DNA of 64,000 nucleotides from Prorocentrum cordatum (lineage: Eukaryota > Sar > Dinophyceae > Prorocentrales > Prorocentraceae), in assembly GCA_963575745.1 (NCBI GenBank), contig CAUYUJ010020538.1, forward strand, positions 321,133 to 385,132, written 5' to 3'. Position numbers and translations under genes: made by a program. Shown here one piece after another: positions 21,811 to 32,954 of this stretch (positions within the stretch are counted from its first letter, which is position 1; the number at the start of each line of letters is the position of its first letter). A model generated the notes under the pieces. It did not search any database, had not been told where the DNA came from, and saw nothing but the letters and a program-made list of their open reading frames with translations.

Positions 21811-22236
21811 ATGGGGAAGCGCCGACCTAGCGTCAAGGAGCGTCGATTTAGCGTCGGCCAGCCTCGGTCAGCATCGGTCAGCGTCGACGTCGCAAGAGCC
21901 AGCAAGGTGGCATGGGAGGCCTTCAGGAGTTGCCAGGGCTGCGGGGGCGTGGGCACGCTGAACGTCAAGACGGGCGAGGTTGAGGGCTGGCGATGCGGAG
22001 CGCTGCAGGAGAAAGACTGCAACAACTCGTTGCTCACGAATTGCAGCGTGTCTTACTGGCCGATCAACTGCCAGAGCCCCTGCCCCTTCCTTGTGGAGGA
22101 CCCCGCCGCTTCGTGCTTCTTCAAGCGCGTCGCGGTGGCCACTTGTTCCGAGGTTGAGCCCCAGTTGCCTTTCCCAGACGCCACCTTCAAGGACCACGCG
22201 ATGTGCTCTGGAGTGATTGGGGACAGACAGAGGTGA
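21811..22236 (+). CDS. Cys-rich hypothetical fragment, possibly an exon
   Basis: The frame opens with ATG 21811, but its first 34 codons lie in repeat R3, so the real coding part probably starts near 21915. It reads CQGCGGVGTLNVKTGEVEGW and then a Cys-dense stretch with N-glycosylation-type sites (NNS, NCS), NCQSPCPF and TCSEVEPQLPF. This looks extracellular. The frame stops soon after 22230 in a G-rich run. Not identified. It may be linked to the secreted-looking frames downstream. Confidence 0.4.
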   Translation: MGKRRPSVKERRFSVGQPRSASVSVDVARASKVAWEAFRSCQGCGGVGTLNVKTGEVEGWRCGALQEKDCNNSLLTNCSVSYWPINCQSPCPFLVEDPAASCFFKRVAVATCSEVEPQLPFPDATFKDHAMCSGVIGDRQR

Positions 22237-22695
22237 GGGAGGGGGGGTAGGTGAGGAGGATGAGAGGGAGCGCAAACAAGGGGGCACAAACATATCGTTC
22301 ATTCCATGTCTAGATATATCTATTTATATATATATATATATTTATAGATACAGTCCTTACAGATGTGTAGTAGCCAGCGCGGACCCCAGACAGTGTGTGT
22401 GTGTTCTGGTTAGCCATGTTGTGCAATCTACGTGGAACAAACAACGCCAGCACTGCCCCGAGTTAGGGGACACCCACGGGCCCTCTCGGGCGCCGGCGCC
22501 CCAGCAGAGCGGCCGCGGGGGCCCGCCCGCGGACGACCTGGCCTGCCCGCGCCCAGCTCGTCGAGCTTCGGTCACGCCGTTGCCCCGCCGGCTGGCCGCG
22601 CGGAGCGCCCGCCAGACGCCGTCGGCCACGCCCTCGGCCGCGCTGTTGGCGGCCGCGCCGGAGCGCCAGCGCCGGGGGCGCTCGTGGCCGCAGGG

Positions 22696-23214
22696 ATGTT
22701 CTTCCTCCTGCCGCTTGCGGCCCACGCCCTCGTAAGCAGCCGCGCCGTTGCGCCCTCTTTTGGACTTGATGGCGCTAAGTGGACGTGTGCAACGGCGCAG
22801 GATGCCAAACGGCTTCCGCAGCCGACGCAAACGCTGCCGCCCGTGTTCGCATCCCACATGGTGCCACCAGCAGGCGTGTATGTCAGGCTCTTAGGCTGGG
22901 CGGACCCTGGCAGCGGCCCCGTGACTGTGCTCTTCGGAGGCGGGAACTACAGCTCGAAGCCCGTCGGCAACATCAGCCGATGGGAGGTGACTCTCCCCCC
23001 TGCAAATGTCTCGACCGAGCCCATGGACATCTTCGTCAGCACAGAGGCCGAGTGCATCGCCCTCACCTACTCGCTCGTCGGCGAGCTCTACATGTGCCTG
23101 GGCGCCAGCAGCGTGGAGGCTCATATTCAGTGGGATACGTACGCCGCGGTGGCGCTCGAGGAGGTCGAGGGCTATGGCGGCCTCCTGCGGCTCGTCAAGG
23201 TCGAGAATGAATGA
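22696..23214 (+). CDS. Hypothetical secreted protein, 172 residues
   Basis: The ATG at 22696 starts a typical signal peptide (MFFLLPLAAHALVSSRA, hydrophobic core at residues 2-13). The mature part follows: WADPGSGPVTVLFGGGNYSS, NISRWEVTLPPANVSTEPMD and AECIALTYSLVGELYMC. It has three N-glycosylation sites (NYS, NIS, NVS) and three or four Cys. The start is chosen because it places the signal sequence at the N terminus; upstream in-frame sequence is low-complexity. The stop is at 23212. Another frame right after it (DTFTPHSLWWRPLNDDKMAH, to 23356) looks coding too, so the stop may be premature or a splice site may be missed. Family unknown. Confidence 0.5.
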   Translation: MFFLLPLAAHALVSSRAVAPSFGLDGAKWTCATAQDAKRLPQPTQTLPPVFASHMVPPAGVYVRLLGWADPGSGPVTVLFGGGNYSSKPVGNISRWEVTLPPANVSTEPMDIFVSTEAECIALTYSLVGELYMCLGASSVEAHIQWDTYAAVALEEVEGYGGLLRLVKVENE

Positions 23215-23720
23215 CGGGGAGGCCGATCCCGCGGACACCTTCACGCCGCATTCCCTGTGGTGGCGACCCCTAAATGACGACAAGATGGCCCACTTCAGCG
23301 CGCTGTGCTACTTCTGCCTGGAGATGATCGACCACAGGAGAGGCACGACAGTGTAGCTGGTGCAGGACGCCTGGGGCGGCGGGCCAAGAGACAGGCGCTG
23401 TTAGAATGCAGTTCAACCGTGAACGAGCACGGAGGGACGGGCATGTTCGGGCAACCTCCATCCTCTTCGACGCTCTTTACTGGCATGGTTCATGCATGGG
23501 CCGCGATGGGCATGAAGGGCATTGTTGTTAATGTACACGGGGTATCAGAGTGCATCTACCCAGCGGTGGTCTCGCATTGGCAGAGAGCGTCCGAGGAGAA
23601 GGGTAACGAGAGACCAGCTGTGGGTGTCGCGCAGTTCGGCTGTGCTCTCCCACGTAATGTTAGGAGAGACCCCCGCACTCGCAAAACGCAGATGCACTTC
23701 TCGAGGCGAACCGCACGGTG

Positions 23721-24221
23721 ATGGCGGTGACGTCGGACTGCTGCGACCTAGCGTCGCCGCATACGATAATACACTCGCCGAACAAGCGCGAGGAGGCTGC
23801 AAGGCTGGCGGAGGTGCGAGACGCCATAACTCACCCCGGCACACTGGCCCCCACGACCTTCCCTGTGCCCGTGGCGGTGCTCGCCGGATCTTTGGACTCA
23901 ATGCTGGACTCCAGGGGGGAAGCGGGCAGCGGCAGTTGCGAGGAGCACGTTTGGGGTATCCGCGCGGAGTTCGACCAGACCCTCGCTATCAGACCCGAAT
24001 TCACGCCGTCCCTCCAGAGGTTCTCCCACATCAGCAACTTCGAGCTGTACTTCAGTGTCGATTCGAACCTCACTAAAGCCCCTGTCGATGTGGCGCTGAC
24101 AGATGTTCAGGGCAACGTCGCGGTGCTTGGCGCCACGTTGCCCTGTGCTAGCCAGGCTTGGCCCTGGCCTGGCGAGCTCCCTTTTTCGGAGCGGGGACTT
24201 CCATCCAGGTGCTACCACTGA
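23721..24221 (+). CDS. Hypothetical protein fragment
   Basis: From ATG 23721 the frame reads protein-like sequence: IIHSPNKREEAARLAEVRD, AGSLDSMLDSRGEAGSGSCE and HISNFELYFSVDSNLTKAPV. The last 25 or so codons are doubtful. Same strand and similar composition as the secreted-looking frames at 21.8-23.4 kb, so these may be exons or decayed parts of one gene. No domain recognised. Confidence 0.4.
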   Translation: MAVTSDCCDLASPHTIIHSPNKREEAARLAEVRDAITHPGTLAPTTFPVPVAVLAGSLDSMLDSRGEAGSGSCEEHVWGIRAEFDQTLAIRPEFTPSLQRFSHISNFELYFSVDSNLTKAPVDVALTDVQGNVAVLGATLPCASQAWPWPGELPFSERGLPSRCYH

Positions 24222-24636
24222 CGAGCAGGGCTGGCCAGCCAGTGGGGGAGTTCAAGGTGCCCGTGCCCACGTGATGGCTGCGACCGTTCGACGGGCCGCC
24301 TGGGCGAGCGTCGGGCGTCCGTGCCGCAGGTTAGCTCCCCTCGAGGCCGCCGCACCCACTGGGCATGGCCATGATCCATGGACGAGCTTCTGGCGCACAG
24401 GCCTGGGAGCCCGGAGCGCGCGCGCGCGCGCAGCGCACCAGCTTGCCGCCCGCGGAGGCCGCAGAGCGCGACGAGTCCACGAACGGGGGCGCCAGTCCAG
24501 CGGGCGCGCTGGGCGACGGCGGCCGCGACGACCGCGGCCACGCCGACGCGCGCGCGGACTTGCCACGGGCAGGACCCCCGCCAGCGTGGAATGCATGAAC
24601 TGGGGGCGGTGGCTGGCCGGCGCGGACGCTCTCCAG

Positions 24637-24930
24637 GTGTGTGTGTGTGTCTGTGTCTGTGTCTGTGTCTGTGTCTGTGTGTATGTGTCTGTGTCTGTGT
24701 CTGTGTCTGTGTCTGTGTCTGTGTCTGTGTGTCTGTGTGCGTGCGTGTGTGTGTGTGTGTGTCTGTTTTTTTGCGTGTGAATGTGAGTGAATGTGTGTGT
24801 GTGTGAATGTGTGTGAACGTATGCGTGTGCGTTTGTGTGCGTGTGTCTGTGTGTGTGTGTGCGTGTGTGCGTGTGCATGTGCATGTGCGTGCGTGCCTTC
24901 GTGCGTGCGTGCGTGCGCGTGCGCGGTGTG
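24637..24930. repeat. (GTGTCT)n and (GT)n microsatellite
   Basis: GTGTCT hexamers, then GT dinucleotides with GAAT and GC interruptions. Cys/Val and His/Thr frames are by-products. 24931-25409 shows no gene. Confidence 0.97.
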
Positions 24931-25409
24931 CAGAAGGCCCCGCTCGAGGCCAACAGAGCGAAACACCATGAAGCATGGTGTTCTCGATTTTGCCTCGTCG
25001 TCACTCTCGCTCCTGCCATGCAGTCTTCTCCATGTAGCTTAAACTATAATCAATAGTTCGTGGTTGCATTGGCTGGGGATGCCTCCAAGAAAATAGTCTG
25101 CGTAACCTTGTTGTTGCGACCAGGGAGTATGCATAACATCTACTCACACGGTGGTGCATTTTTCTCAGGGGCATGATTTGTTAAGTATTCGGTGAGGGCG
25201 ACTCCCCCCTACTTCCTTGTCCTCTCCTTCCTGGAGGTGTGAGGTGGCGTTTCGCAGTTGTCTTTTGTTCGCTACGGGAAGGCTGTAACCCCTGTGCAGT
25301 AGGTTAATGCGGCGTTTGCGCGCATGTGACACCAGCGAAGGCGTTCAAGCTTGAACTCTGCGACGCGGAAGCACCAAGGGACACAGTGATGCCACTGGAC
25401 CCGACGGAA

Positions 25410-25452
25410 TTCAACCTCGAACGATCGTGGCCGCGATCGGTTTAAGGTTGAA
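25410..25452. other. Imperfect hairpin TTCAACCTCGAACGATCG
   Basis: TTCAACCTCGAACGATCG at 25410-25427 pairs with CGATCGGTTTAAGGTTGAA ending at 25452 over about 19 positions with a few mismatches and a short loop. A third GAACGATCG word follows. Function unknown. Confidence 0.6.
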
Positions 25453-25659
25453 CGATCGACGCGGTTTCAAAAGCTTTTGCGCGTGCCGACACCACGCACA
25501 CCTACGGCCAGACCAGGGTGTAAGATCGCGGTCGGCTCGGGGAGGGTAGTTACCCTAATTTGTTTCGCGTTTGTTTGATGTTATTGCGAAGGCCTTGCGG
25601 CCGGTGCCGCCGACCTTGAGAACGACGAAGATGAAAACGAGGGGCGGGCAGGGGGAGGA

Positions 25660-26480
25660 GGATGAGTGGGATTTGGAGGAAGGGTGGAGGAGGTGGAGGA
25701 GGGAGGAGGAGGGGGGGAAAAGGATGTGGAGGAGAAGCAAGGGGAGGAGAAGGAGGCAGAGGAGAGCAGGAGGAGGGGGAGCAGAGGGGAAGGAGGAGGA
25801 GGAGGAGGAGGAGGAGGAGGAAGAGGAGAAGGCCAGAGGCGTTCTCTTGGGACAGCCTGGGGCTCTCTTGAGGCCGTCTTGCGCCGTCCAGGGCTCCTCT
25901 TGCGCCGTCTCGAGGCACTCTTGAATGCCTCCTGAGCAATTAGGGGCTCTCCTGGGCTGTCTTGGGGCAGTTTCGGGGCTTCTTGGGAGCCTCCTCAGGC
26001 CTCTTGGGGTTTCTTCGGGGCCTCTTGGGGGCCTCTTGGGGCTTGGAGCTCGAAATGTCTGTTCGGGTCCCCCGTCTGGGCACTCTCGTGGAGCCGTGTT
26101 GGGGGCCTTTGGGGCTGTTTTGGAGGCGTCTTGGGCCGTCTTGGGGCCCTCTTCGGCCGTTTGGGGACCCTCTTGGGAGCCTCTTGGGCCGTCTCGGGGC
26201 GATCTTGGGGGCCTCTTGGGTCGTCTTGGCGCGTCGGGAAGCAGAAGAGGCAAGAACGCCAACATCTTCCAACAACTTATGGGGAATCCATGAATTTTGC
26301 CACTTGGGGCTCTCGTGGCAAAGCTCCTGGAGGCCTCTTGGGGCGCTTTGTAGACCTTTTGGGCCGTCTGGAGGCCGTCAAGGCGTCTTGGACAGATCGT
26401 TCGGTGATTCGTGTTTCTCTTGGACTGTCTTTGGGGCCTCTTGGGGCACTCTTGGGCGGGGGAGGGGTCGAAGGGAAGGG
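25660..26480. repeat. (GGA)n tract and CTTGGGGCC repeat block
   Basis: 25660-25835 is GGA-rich. 25850-26480 is a degenerate repeat of GGCCTCTTGGG/GCCGTCTTGGGG words. At 26041-26075 it carries a unique core, GCTCGAAATGTCTGTTCG, which recurs at 52733-52760 and inverted at 43223-43255. 26481-27089 shows no gene. Confidence 0.85.
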
Positions 26481-27089
26481 GCTTCCCTTCGACTCAATTA
26501 CGACGTTGCTCAACTTTGGGGCAGCTTCGACGAGCCCAGGGGAAGGGAAGGCAGGGAAAGGGGACGACAGAGACGACGACCAACGAATGACAGAGATGAC
26601 GACTTGAACGGACAAGCCCCTCACACACGCCGCCAGGGCCGGCGGATTTTGCATCCTGGGAGAGGGCACCCTCGAATGTTCTTCAGTTTGGGCCGGAAGG
26701 CCAACACATTAATTGCAATCAGTCGACCAGGTCTGCCGTAGCTAGTGTTTTCCAGGTGACGGCAGTTCTGGTTAGTGGAATGAGGTGAGGCGGGCGTCCC
26801 CTGGTACACATCATTGTAAACCTGGTCCCAGTGAACCCAGTTCTGCCACCACCCGACTCCAGCGTGTTTGTTCGTCCTCTGCTTTCCTCGGCGGCCAGCG
26901 AGGGGGGAAGTGAGAAGGAAAAGGCCTTATCAGATGGGGGAGACGGAAGACATTGGAGTACGCCAGAATTTTGGTTATCCGACGCTCTTTGACGAGCGCG
27001 TCCTGGGTTTGGGTGGTCCGGTGTTCGTCATTTTAATGATGGCCCCGTCAGGCCCTCCCGAGTCCCCCAAACCCGAGTCTTACGTCTTC

Positions 27090-27683
27090 CCGATCAGAAG
27101 GCGGCGGGTCTTCTCAGAAGCCCTCCGACCTTCTGAGAAACTGCTTCTGTCTATTGGGAGAGCTCAGAACATTTTCTGAAGACCGGAGGACTACTGAGAA
27201 GGCCCGCCCCCTCGCCTTTCCCCTCTGGGCTGGCCGCCGATGCTCCGTGCACTCTCTCTCACTCTCTCTCTCTCTCTTTCTCTCGTCGTCTCTCTTGGCG
27301 CAGTGCGCTTCTGCGCACGCCTTCCGCGGGGTGACACCCCGCCCTCCGAGTGCGGGTCGAGGGCACGAGCGGCGCGCCTGAAGGCATCCTACATCAAAGC
27401 AATGCAGGGAGCTGCCGGGCGATCCAGAACAGGGAACGGTGGCCCTCCTCCCCCGGCGGGCTGGACTCCGGAGCCCTCTGCCGCGGCGGGGACCGGCCGG
27501 CGCAAGGCCCCCCGCCGCTTGGCCGCGGACGAGGCCGTCTTCGAGCCCGAGGAGGCCGAGGTGGAGGAGGACCCGCGGCTGGGGAGGTGCGAGACGGGAC
27601 CAGGTGCGAGGAAAAGGTAAGAGGAGGAGGAGGAGGAGGAGGAGGAGGAGGAGGAGGAGGAGGAGGAGGAGGAGGAGGAGGAG
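27090..27683. repeat. CTTCTCAGAAG palindrome cluster and (GGA)n tract
   Basis: 27090-27235 holds several CTTCTCAGAAG-type palindromes, as in R2 and 18019-18170, ending in a CCCGCCCCCTCGCC stretch. (CT)n lies at 27255-27285. 27618-27683 is a nearly pure (GGA)n run. Confidence 0.8.
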
Positions 27684-27922
27684 TCTTGCATGAAAGCCCC
27701 CCTGACGTGGCTAACAACTCTTGGAGTTCTCCGCCCTGAGGTTGTGATATATGGTGCAGAAACATCATGCTTCGACGCTCCATCCAGGTGCCACCTTGGC
27801 CACTGACGCTCTCACCTCAACCCCCCGGTGTTTTTTCGCATGGTTGGTGAATAAAGCCGATCTCGCGTATTTTCCGTAGTCCTTTCTCTCAGGGGAGGGG
27901 TCTCGCGCGGCGTGCCTTTGAC

Positions 27923-30059
27923 GTGCTGCTGCCGGCCGCCGCCCTGGGCCTGGGCGCGGTCGGCCCCGCTGCGCTGCTCCCGCTGGCGTTCGCTGGGGGC
28001 TTCTGGCTGGCGGGTTTCCGCGTTCCTGCAAGCGCGCCGGCACCGCCGCCCGCGCCCCCGCTCGCCTACACGTGTGCCTGCCCCCCCCGAGGGCTGGCCG
28101 CTGTGGGGAGTGGTTTTCGCCTTCCTGCTGGGAGGCCTCAGCGTGCTCAGCTGCTTGGGCTGCTCCACGGCCGTCGCGGGCCTGGCTTGGATGTGGCGCG
28201 GCCGCTCCCTGCGCTGGCCCTCGGAACTCTCAGCGCCTGTAGTGCAGGCGAGCCGAAGGCGACTGGTTGGGTACCAAGGAGATCGCGTCCTTTGATGACG
28301 TGAGCTTCGTCTGCGACGTGCCCGACGACTGCACGCGCCTCGCATGGCTGCGGGACGAGGATGGAGCGCTTGGCGGAGTCGCTGTGGTGGCCGCAGCGGT
28401 CCGCCGCAGGCCTGGAGGCTTCATGCTGGCAGTGCCTGCCAGCGGCATTCACGACGACGAGCTCGCGGGCAGCCTGGCGGAGGAGGGCCACGCGCTGGGT
28501 TCCCATGTCAGGACGCGGGTCAGAGCTGCTGCCCGAGCCAATGGTGCAATATCGCTGATTTCGACGTTACTCGACGTGCTCTTCGTGGATGTGATCAGCG
28601 AGGTGGAGCTGGAGCTCGTCCCCGAAGCGGTGTACTTCGAGGGCGTCGTCCACTCGAAGACACCGCTGTGCCACTTCACGGCGCGCGGGCGGCACTGGCC
28701 GCACGGTCAGTCGCTGCCGGGCGAATCGTCTCGCGCCTACCGCGAGGAGTTCGGCGAGGAGGCGCTCGCGGAGTTCCTCGCGGCCGCGGAAAAGGAGCCT
28801 GAGGGCGGGGGGGGGCGTCGGCAGACCCGACGCGCTGCTGGCCGTCGGCGCGGGCTCGGTCGAGGACGAAGAGCCCCTTCCGCCGGCTGTGGGCCGCGGC
28901 CTCGCCCCAGGGTCAGCTTCAGCAGCCGGGCCTTTGCTGGCCAAGAAGACCCCGTTGCGGCGGCCCACGAGGGCGAGCGCCCGGCGGAGGCCGGCGCCGG
29001 TGGGCCCCACCTCCAGCGTCCGCCGCGGCAAGGCCGACCGCCGCGCCGCTGCTCGCGAGCGGGGGCGTTGCTGCTATTCGGGCCGCCTTTGCTCCCCGCG
29101 CGGCGGCGGGGCCCGCCCCCCCCGCGGCGCTCGGCTTTGGCGCGTCGCCGACTCCGCCGCCTCAGCCCCTGGGCAACGGGCGGGTCGAGGCGCCGGGGGA
29201 TTCGCAGGCGGCCTGGCAGGCGGTCCTCGGGCGACACGGGGCGCCTCCTGGTCCAAAGCTGCGCGGGCGTCGCGCCGCGGCGCCCTCGGGGCCTTTCCCC
29301 GGGACAGGGGGCGACTGCGGCGCCGAGGGCGAGGACGAGGTGACCGCCGGCGGCGCCGACATGGAACGCTTCGCGGCGGCCTTGATGGGCGCGGCCCGCG
29401 CCAGCGTGGGGACGAGCGCGGCGCATGCGGCGACGACCTCATGGGCCTGGGGGGCGGCAGCATCGGGGCCGGCGCCCGCGGCGCGGCCCATCGCGAGGCG
29501 TCGGTCGCCGCGAGACGGCCCGCCCCAGGCAGCTTCTCCAGACCCGCGATGGAGGCCATGGCCGCCCAGAGCCGCTCCTCCCGGCAGCCCTAACACGGTG
29601 CGCGACCTCGCCCTGATCATGTGGCAGGTAGCGGACATCGTCGACCGATTGTGGATGAACCAGTGCGCCGAGGCTGCGGACTCTGCTGCGCTCCGGATGG
29701 TCGGGCTGGACCAGGCCGGGATCGACGGCGGTCGGTTCGACATGATGTGGTTGTGCCAGTTCGAGCGCGACCCGCCCGCGTCGCTCTTCGCGAGGGGCGG
29801 GCAGTCTGCGGCGGGGACGCGCCAGTTCAGCCTGCTGGCCAACCCGCGCTGGTCCACGGTGAATCTCGCCTTCCTCCGGGAGCTGGACTTGTCGGGGACG
29901 CGGCGGAGCGAGCTCCAGAGGCCTCAGGGGCGGACGCCAGTGCTCATGGGGCCGCAGTGCGTTCGAGGGGCAGCAGCCCGCAGGGGCCGGCGCGATCGGC
30001 CCCGGAGGCGGGGGCGAGGAGGCCGCGCCCAAGGCGCGGCTGCCAGCCCTCAGGCCTAG
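27923..30059 (+). pseudogene. Decayed retroelement front end: membrane ORF plus Gag-like ORF
   Basis: Reading needs several frame changes, two of them in homopolymers (C-run near 28081, G-run near 28805). The first part, 27923-28295, has a hydrophobic segment (ALLPLAFAGGFWLAGF), a short YTCACP linker and a second hydrophobic segment (WPLWGVVFAFLLGGLSVLSC). That is the plan of the ORF at 45824-46366. The second part, 28267-28810, reads SFVCDVPDDCTRLAWL and ELELVPEAVYFEGVVHSKTP. The last part, 29560-29960, reads TVRDLALIMWQVADIVDRLW and FDMMWLCQFERDPPASL, helical and Gag-like. I infer a diverged relative of the tyrosine-recombinase element at 45.7-52.4 kb, cut off before any reverse transcriptase. 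Confidence 0.5.
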
Positions 30060-30542
30060 AGCCGGAGGCGACGAGGAGGGCGGATATCCCATGGAAGAGC
30101 GCCATTTTTTTCGGGATCTAGCAATTGCACCATTTTTCTCGCGCCGGAACGGGGCGGGTGAGGATGTGCAGGGGCATTCGGCGCAAGCATTGGATTGCGC
30201 GGGCATATCACATCGAATATAACGGTTTCGTCGGTCTTAACCCAACGCGGCGCGCGGGGCGAATCCGAGGTCATTGTTGACGCCCGCTGCGACTTGTTCG
30301 GATGTCAATTGTGGCGCGGAGATTTGGGCGCTCGTCGCGGGGAACCCGGCGGCGCGCGCTGCGGGTAGTGCGGCCTGGGAAAACCGCGGCTGCGGAGCTT
30401 GCGAAAGTGCGACATCCTCTCTTTGCAGTTATGCTGGAAGAATGGCGTTCGCCCCGTGGTCGCGGGGCACCTCGCCCAACTGGGCCGCTGGGCGGGGCGG
30501 GGCGCCGTCGTCGCGCGGGCGCCGCGGGCGCCGGAGCAGCGA

Positions 30543-30690
30543 ATGCATGTATTCAGTTTCGGTTACATGACGATTTCCCGTGAATTGCGCATTGGTTTTA
30601 TTTGTGTTTCGATTACATGTATTCAGTTTTGGTTACATGTTTTCACTTCTGGTTACATGGATTCACTTCTGGCTGCACGTATCCAGCTGG
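30543..30690. repeat. 20-nt minisatellite (GTTACATGTATTCAGTTTTG)
   Basis: About five copies, the inner ones contiguous at a 20-base period. More AT-rich than its surroundings. 30691-31511 shows no supported gene. Confidence 0.75.
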
Positions 30691-31511
30691 CGTTCTGGGG
30701 GAAACAGCGAAAACGCCGCTCGCGAGTGACGCGTTCCGCAGTCACAGGAGTGACGCCTTGCGGCTTGCGTTGTATAAGAAGCAGGATGCCGCGGGGCTTT
30801 GCCGCCCGTAGCTTCGGCTTCTCGAATCCGCACTCCTCAAGGTGCTCGCCATTGTGCGCGCCTCAACGTGGGTGCCATTATCTCCGCGCAACAAGTAACA
30901 TCCCGATTTACACCTACGGGCGTCAACCTCGGGGCCGGGCTGACACCGCGCGCCGCCGCGCCCAGTCATGGCCGAGACTACCGCGAGATTCACTTCGCCA
31001 TTTCCGCGACATTGCAAGCCACGCGCCGCGAGTCTTTCAAATGGTTACCTTTTTTTCACTCAGGCGCCAACAGGGAAGGCCGCGCTTGCCGAGCTCCACT
31101 AGTGGATAGCTCTCCCCCGAGCTATCCGCCCTGGTCGTCGCCTCCGATAGAGAAGGACCCCGGAGGAGCCCCTGGCGGACGGCTCCTCTGGCCTGGACCC
31201 GCTGACCCCCGCCGCCGCGCTCAATGCCGTGGCGAGGCGGTCGCTCCGCTCTCGCGGAGCGGGTCTCTACTCCGCCGCTCGGGGGCCCCAAGGGCGACGT
31301 TCCCGTCGTACATCGGGGCCGCCGTCTGCGCTGCTGCGCGGCCTCAGGAGCGGCAATTAGCTGAGGCACCCGCGGGAACCACTGTAATCTCCAGACTGTC
31401 GTCCACGCTGCGGTTGGCTGCGAGGCCGTCATTGTTGTGCGCGGTGGGGGAAAGGGCTGCGGATGGCTCCGAATCCTTCAAAAGGGGGCGTCTAGCCTCT
31501 GGCCCTCGAAA

Positions 31512-31657
31512 CAGGGCTGGGCCTGAACGGTGTTCCGGCGATTTCGCGGGCCGTTTTCGTTTCGATTTCGTTTTGCCGCAGAGGCAGGTCGAAGACAAAA
31601 GCGAGGGAAGTCGACAACAAAACGAAAACGAATTAACACCGTTTAGGTTCAGCCCTG
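31512..31657. mobile_element. hAT-like miniature element
   Basis: A 146-bp element. Its ends start CAGGGCTG and are inverted: CAGGGCTGGGCCTGAACGG at 31512 against the reverse complement CAGGGCTGAACCTAAACGG at 31657. The arm continues to GGTGTT, about 23 bp with three mismatches. It is flanked by CCTCGAAA (31504-31511) and CCTCGAGA (31658-31665), an 8-bp target duplication with one difference. Eight-base duplications and CAGGG termini are the known signature of hAT transposons. No coding capacity. Confidence 0.75.
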
Positions 31658-31720
31658 CCTCGAGAAACTCGCAATTTCAATAGACGTAGGGCGGCCCTGT
31701 ATGGCAGCCAGGCGTAGTTC

Positions 31721-32838
31721 TCATATGAACACGTCCTGCCTGAACGGTCCTGTCGATCCTGCCGTAGGCGCACCGGTGACTTCGGGCGAGAAGCTGCTCC
31801 GCGCTTGCCAGGCCGAGATGTCTTCCAGCGCCTGGTCGAGCATGGAGTTCGTTGAGGCATGGGCGCAGTCTTTGCAGCCGCCGACGGGGGAAAGGTGGGC
31901 ACGCCAGCAGGCTAGAGCAAGGGGGGGCCGAGGAGGTGACTGGCACTGCTGTAGCCGGTACACGCAACGCCTGAAGTGGGAGCGCGCGTGTAGCATCCGT
32001 GGTCCTTGTACGGAAGGCTTGGCGTACATTTCATCGGGCGAGAATCCTCGGTTGCAGTGGGCGTCCAACGGAGTGAAGCCGACCCAGTGCGTGTGGTTGA
32101 GGGTACTTGGTGCGCATGTCCACGGTGCCTGGTTCAGCGGGTTCCTCTTTGTGATAGCCGTGGGTTTCAGGGGGAATTGGAAATGTTATGTTGGTTGCGG
32201 CCGTTACGTCGCGCGCTTCTTGAAGTGTTTGAGGCGCTTCTTGACCTCGAAGAAGAGTTGCCCTGTGAACGCCTTGTCGTCCTCATACCCTGCCTTGAGC
32301 TGCTGCTTGAGGTCTACGGTGGAGGCGTCGGTGCGTTCTGCAAGTAGTTTCTTTTTCTCGCTGGGGGCGATAGGTAGCGCCGCAGGGCCGCCTCGAGCGC
32401 CCCTTTGAGCCACATGCTGCGTCCACTGTGTGAGGCTGGGTCGTGAACGAGTCCCCTTGCTGTAGTTGCGGTTCCGCTTGCCATGTTTGGTGCTTGCCAT
32501 TTCGAATATGTCGGTTTCGAGAGAGCTCTTCTTTTTAGCAACGTGGGGCTGTTGCTGCATGTTGATTCCCGCGTGAGGATGTCCGTCTTCTCTACCATTT
32601 CGTGGTCGAGGAAGTCGGCACCGCCGTACTGGTGGCGCAGTTCTGCTCGCGGCTTGGGTAGTGCCAACTTTGCCGTCATGAGGTGCAGCCTGGTAACTAG
32701 CGTTCTCTGTTTGCGCTCGAAGAAGGGCTTGGTCTTGGAGTTAAGGGTGTCGGTTATGAAGTCCCAGTGCGCCTCTGTCGTGCAATGCAGCGTAGGTGCT
32801 CGCATTGAGTCGGTGTTGTTCGAGATGGCGGTCTCCAA
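31721..32838 (-). pseudogene. Downstream part of a decayed endonuclease-type retroelement
   Basis: On the minus strand, 32838-32314 reads TEAHWDFITDTLNSKTKPFF and KQRTLVTRLHLMTAKLALPK. 32560-32204 reads DLKQQLKAGYEDDKAFTGQL and 32068-31721 reads AWQARSSFSPEVTGAPTAGS. These follow, in order, the endonuclease remnant at 33197-33730 minus. In related dinoflagellate elements as I recall them, a helical linker leading to reverse transcriptase sits here. No RT motif (YADD-like) is visible in this window, so the element is truncated or too decayed. Confidence 0.45.
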
Positions 32839-32954
32839 TGCTGCAATGAACGCGTGACGATGAGCGCCTGTCTGTAGAGAAGTTGCCGTTTCTTCAATAG
32901 CCCAAAGTGTCAGCTGCCTGCTTGTTCAATAGTTTGGCATAGTCATCTCCTGGG

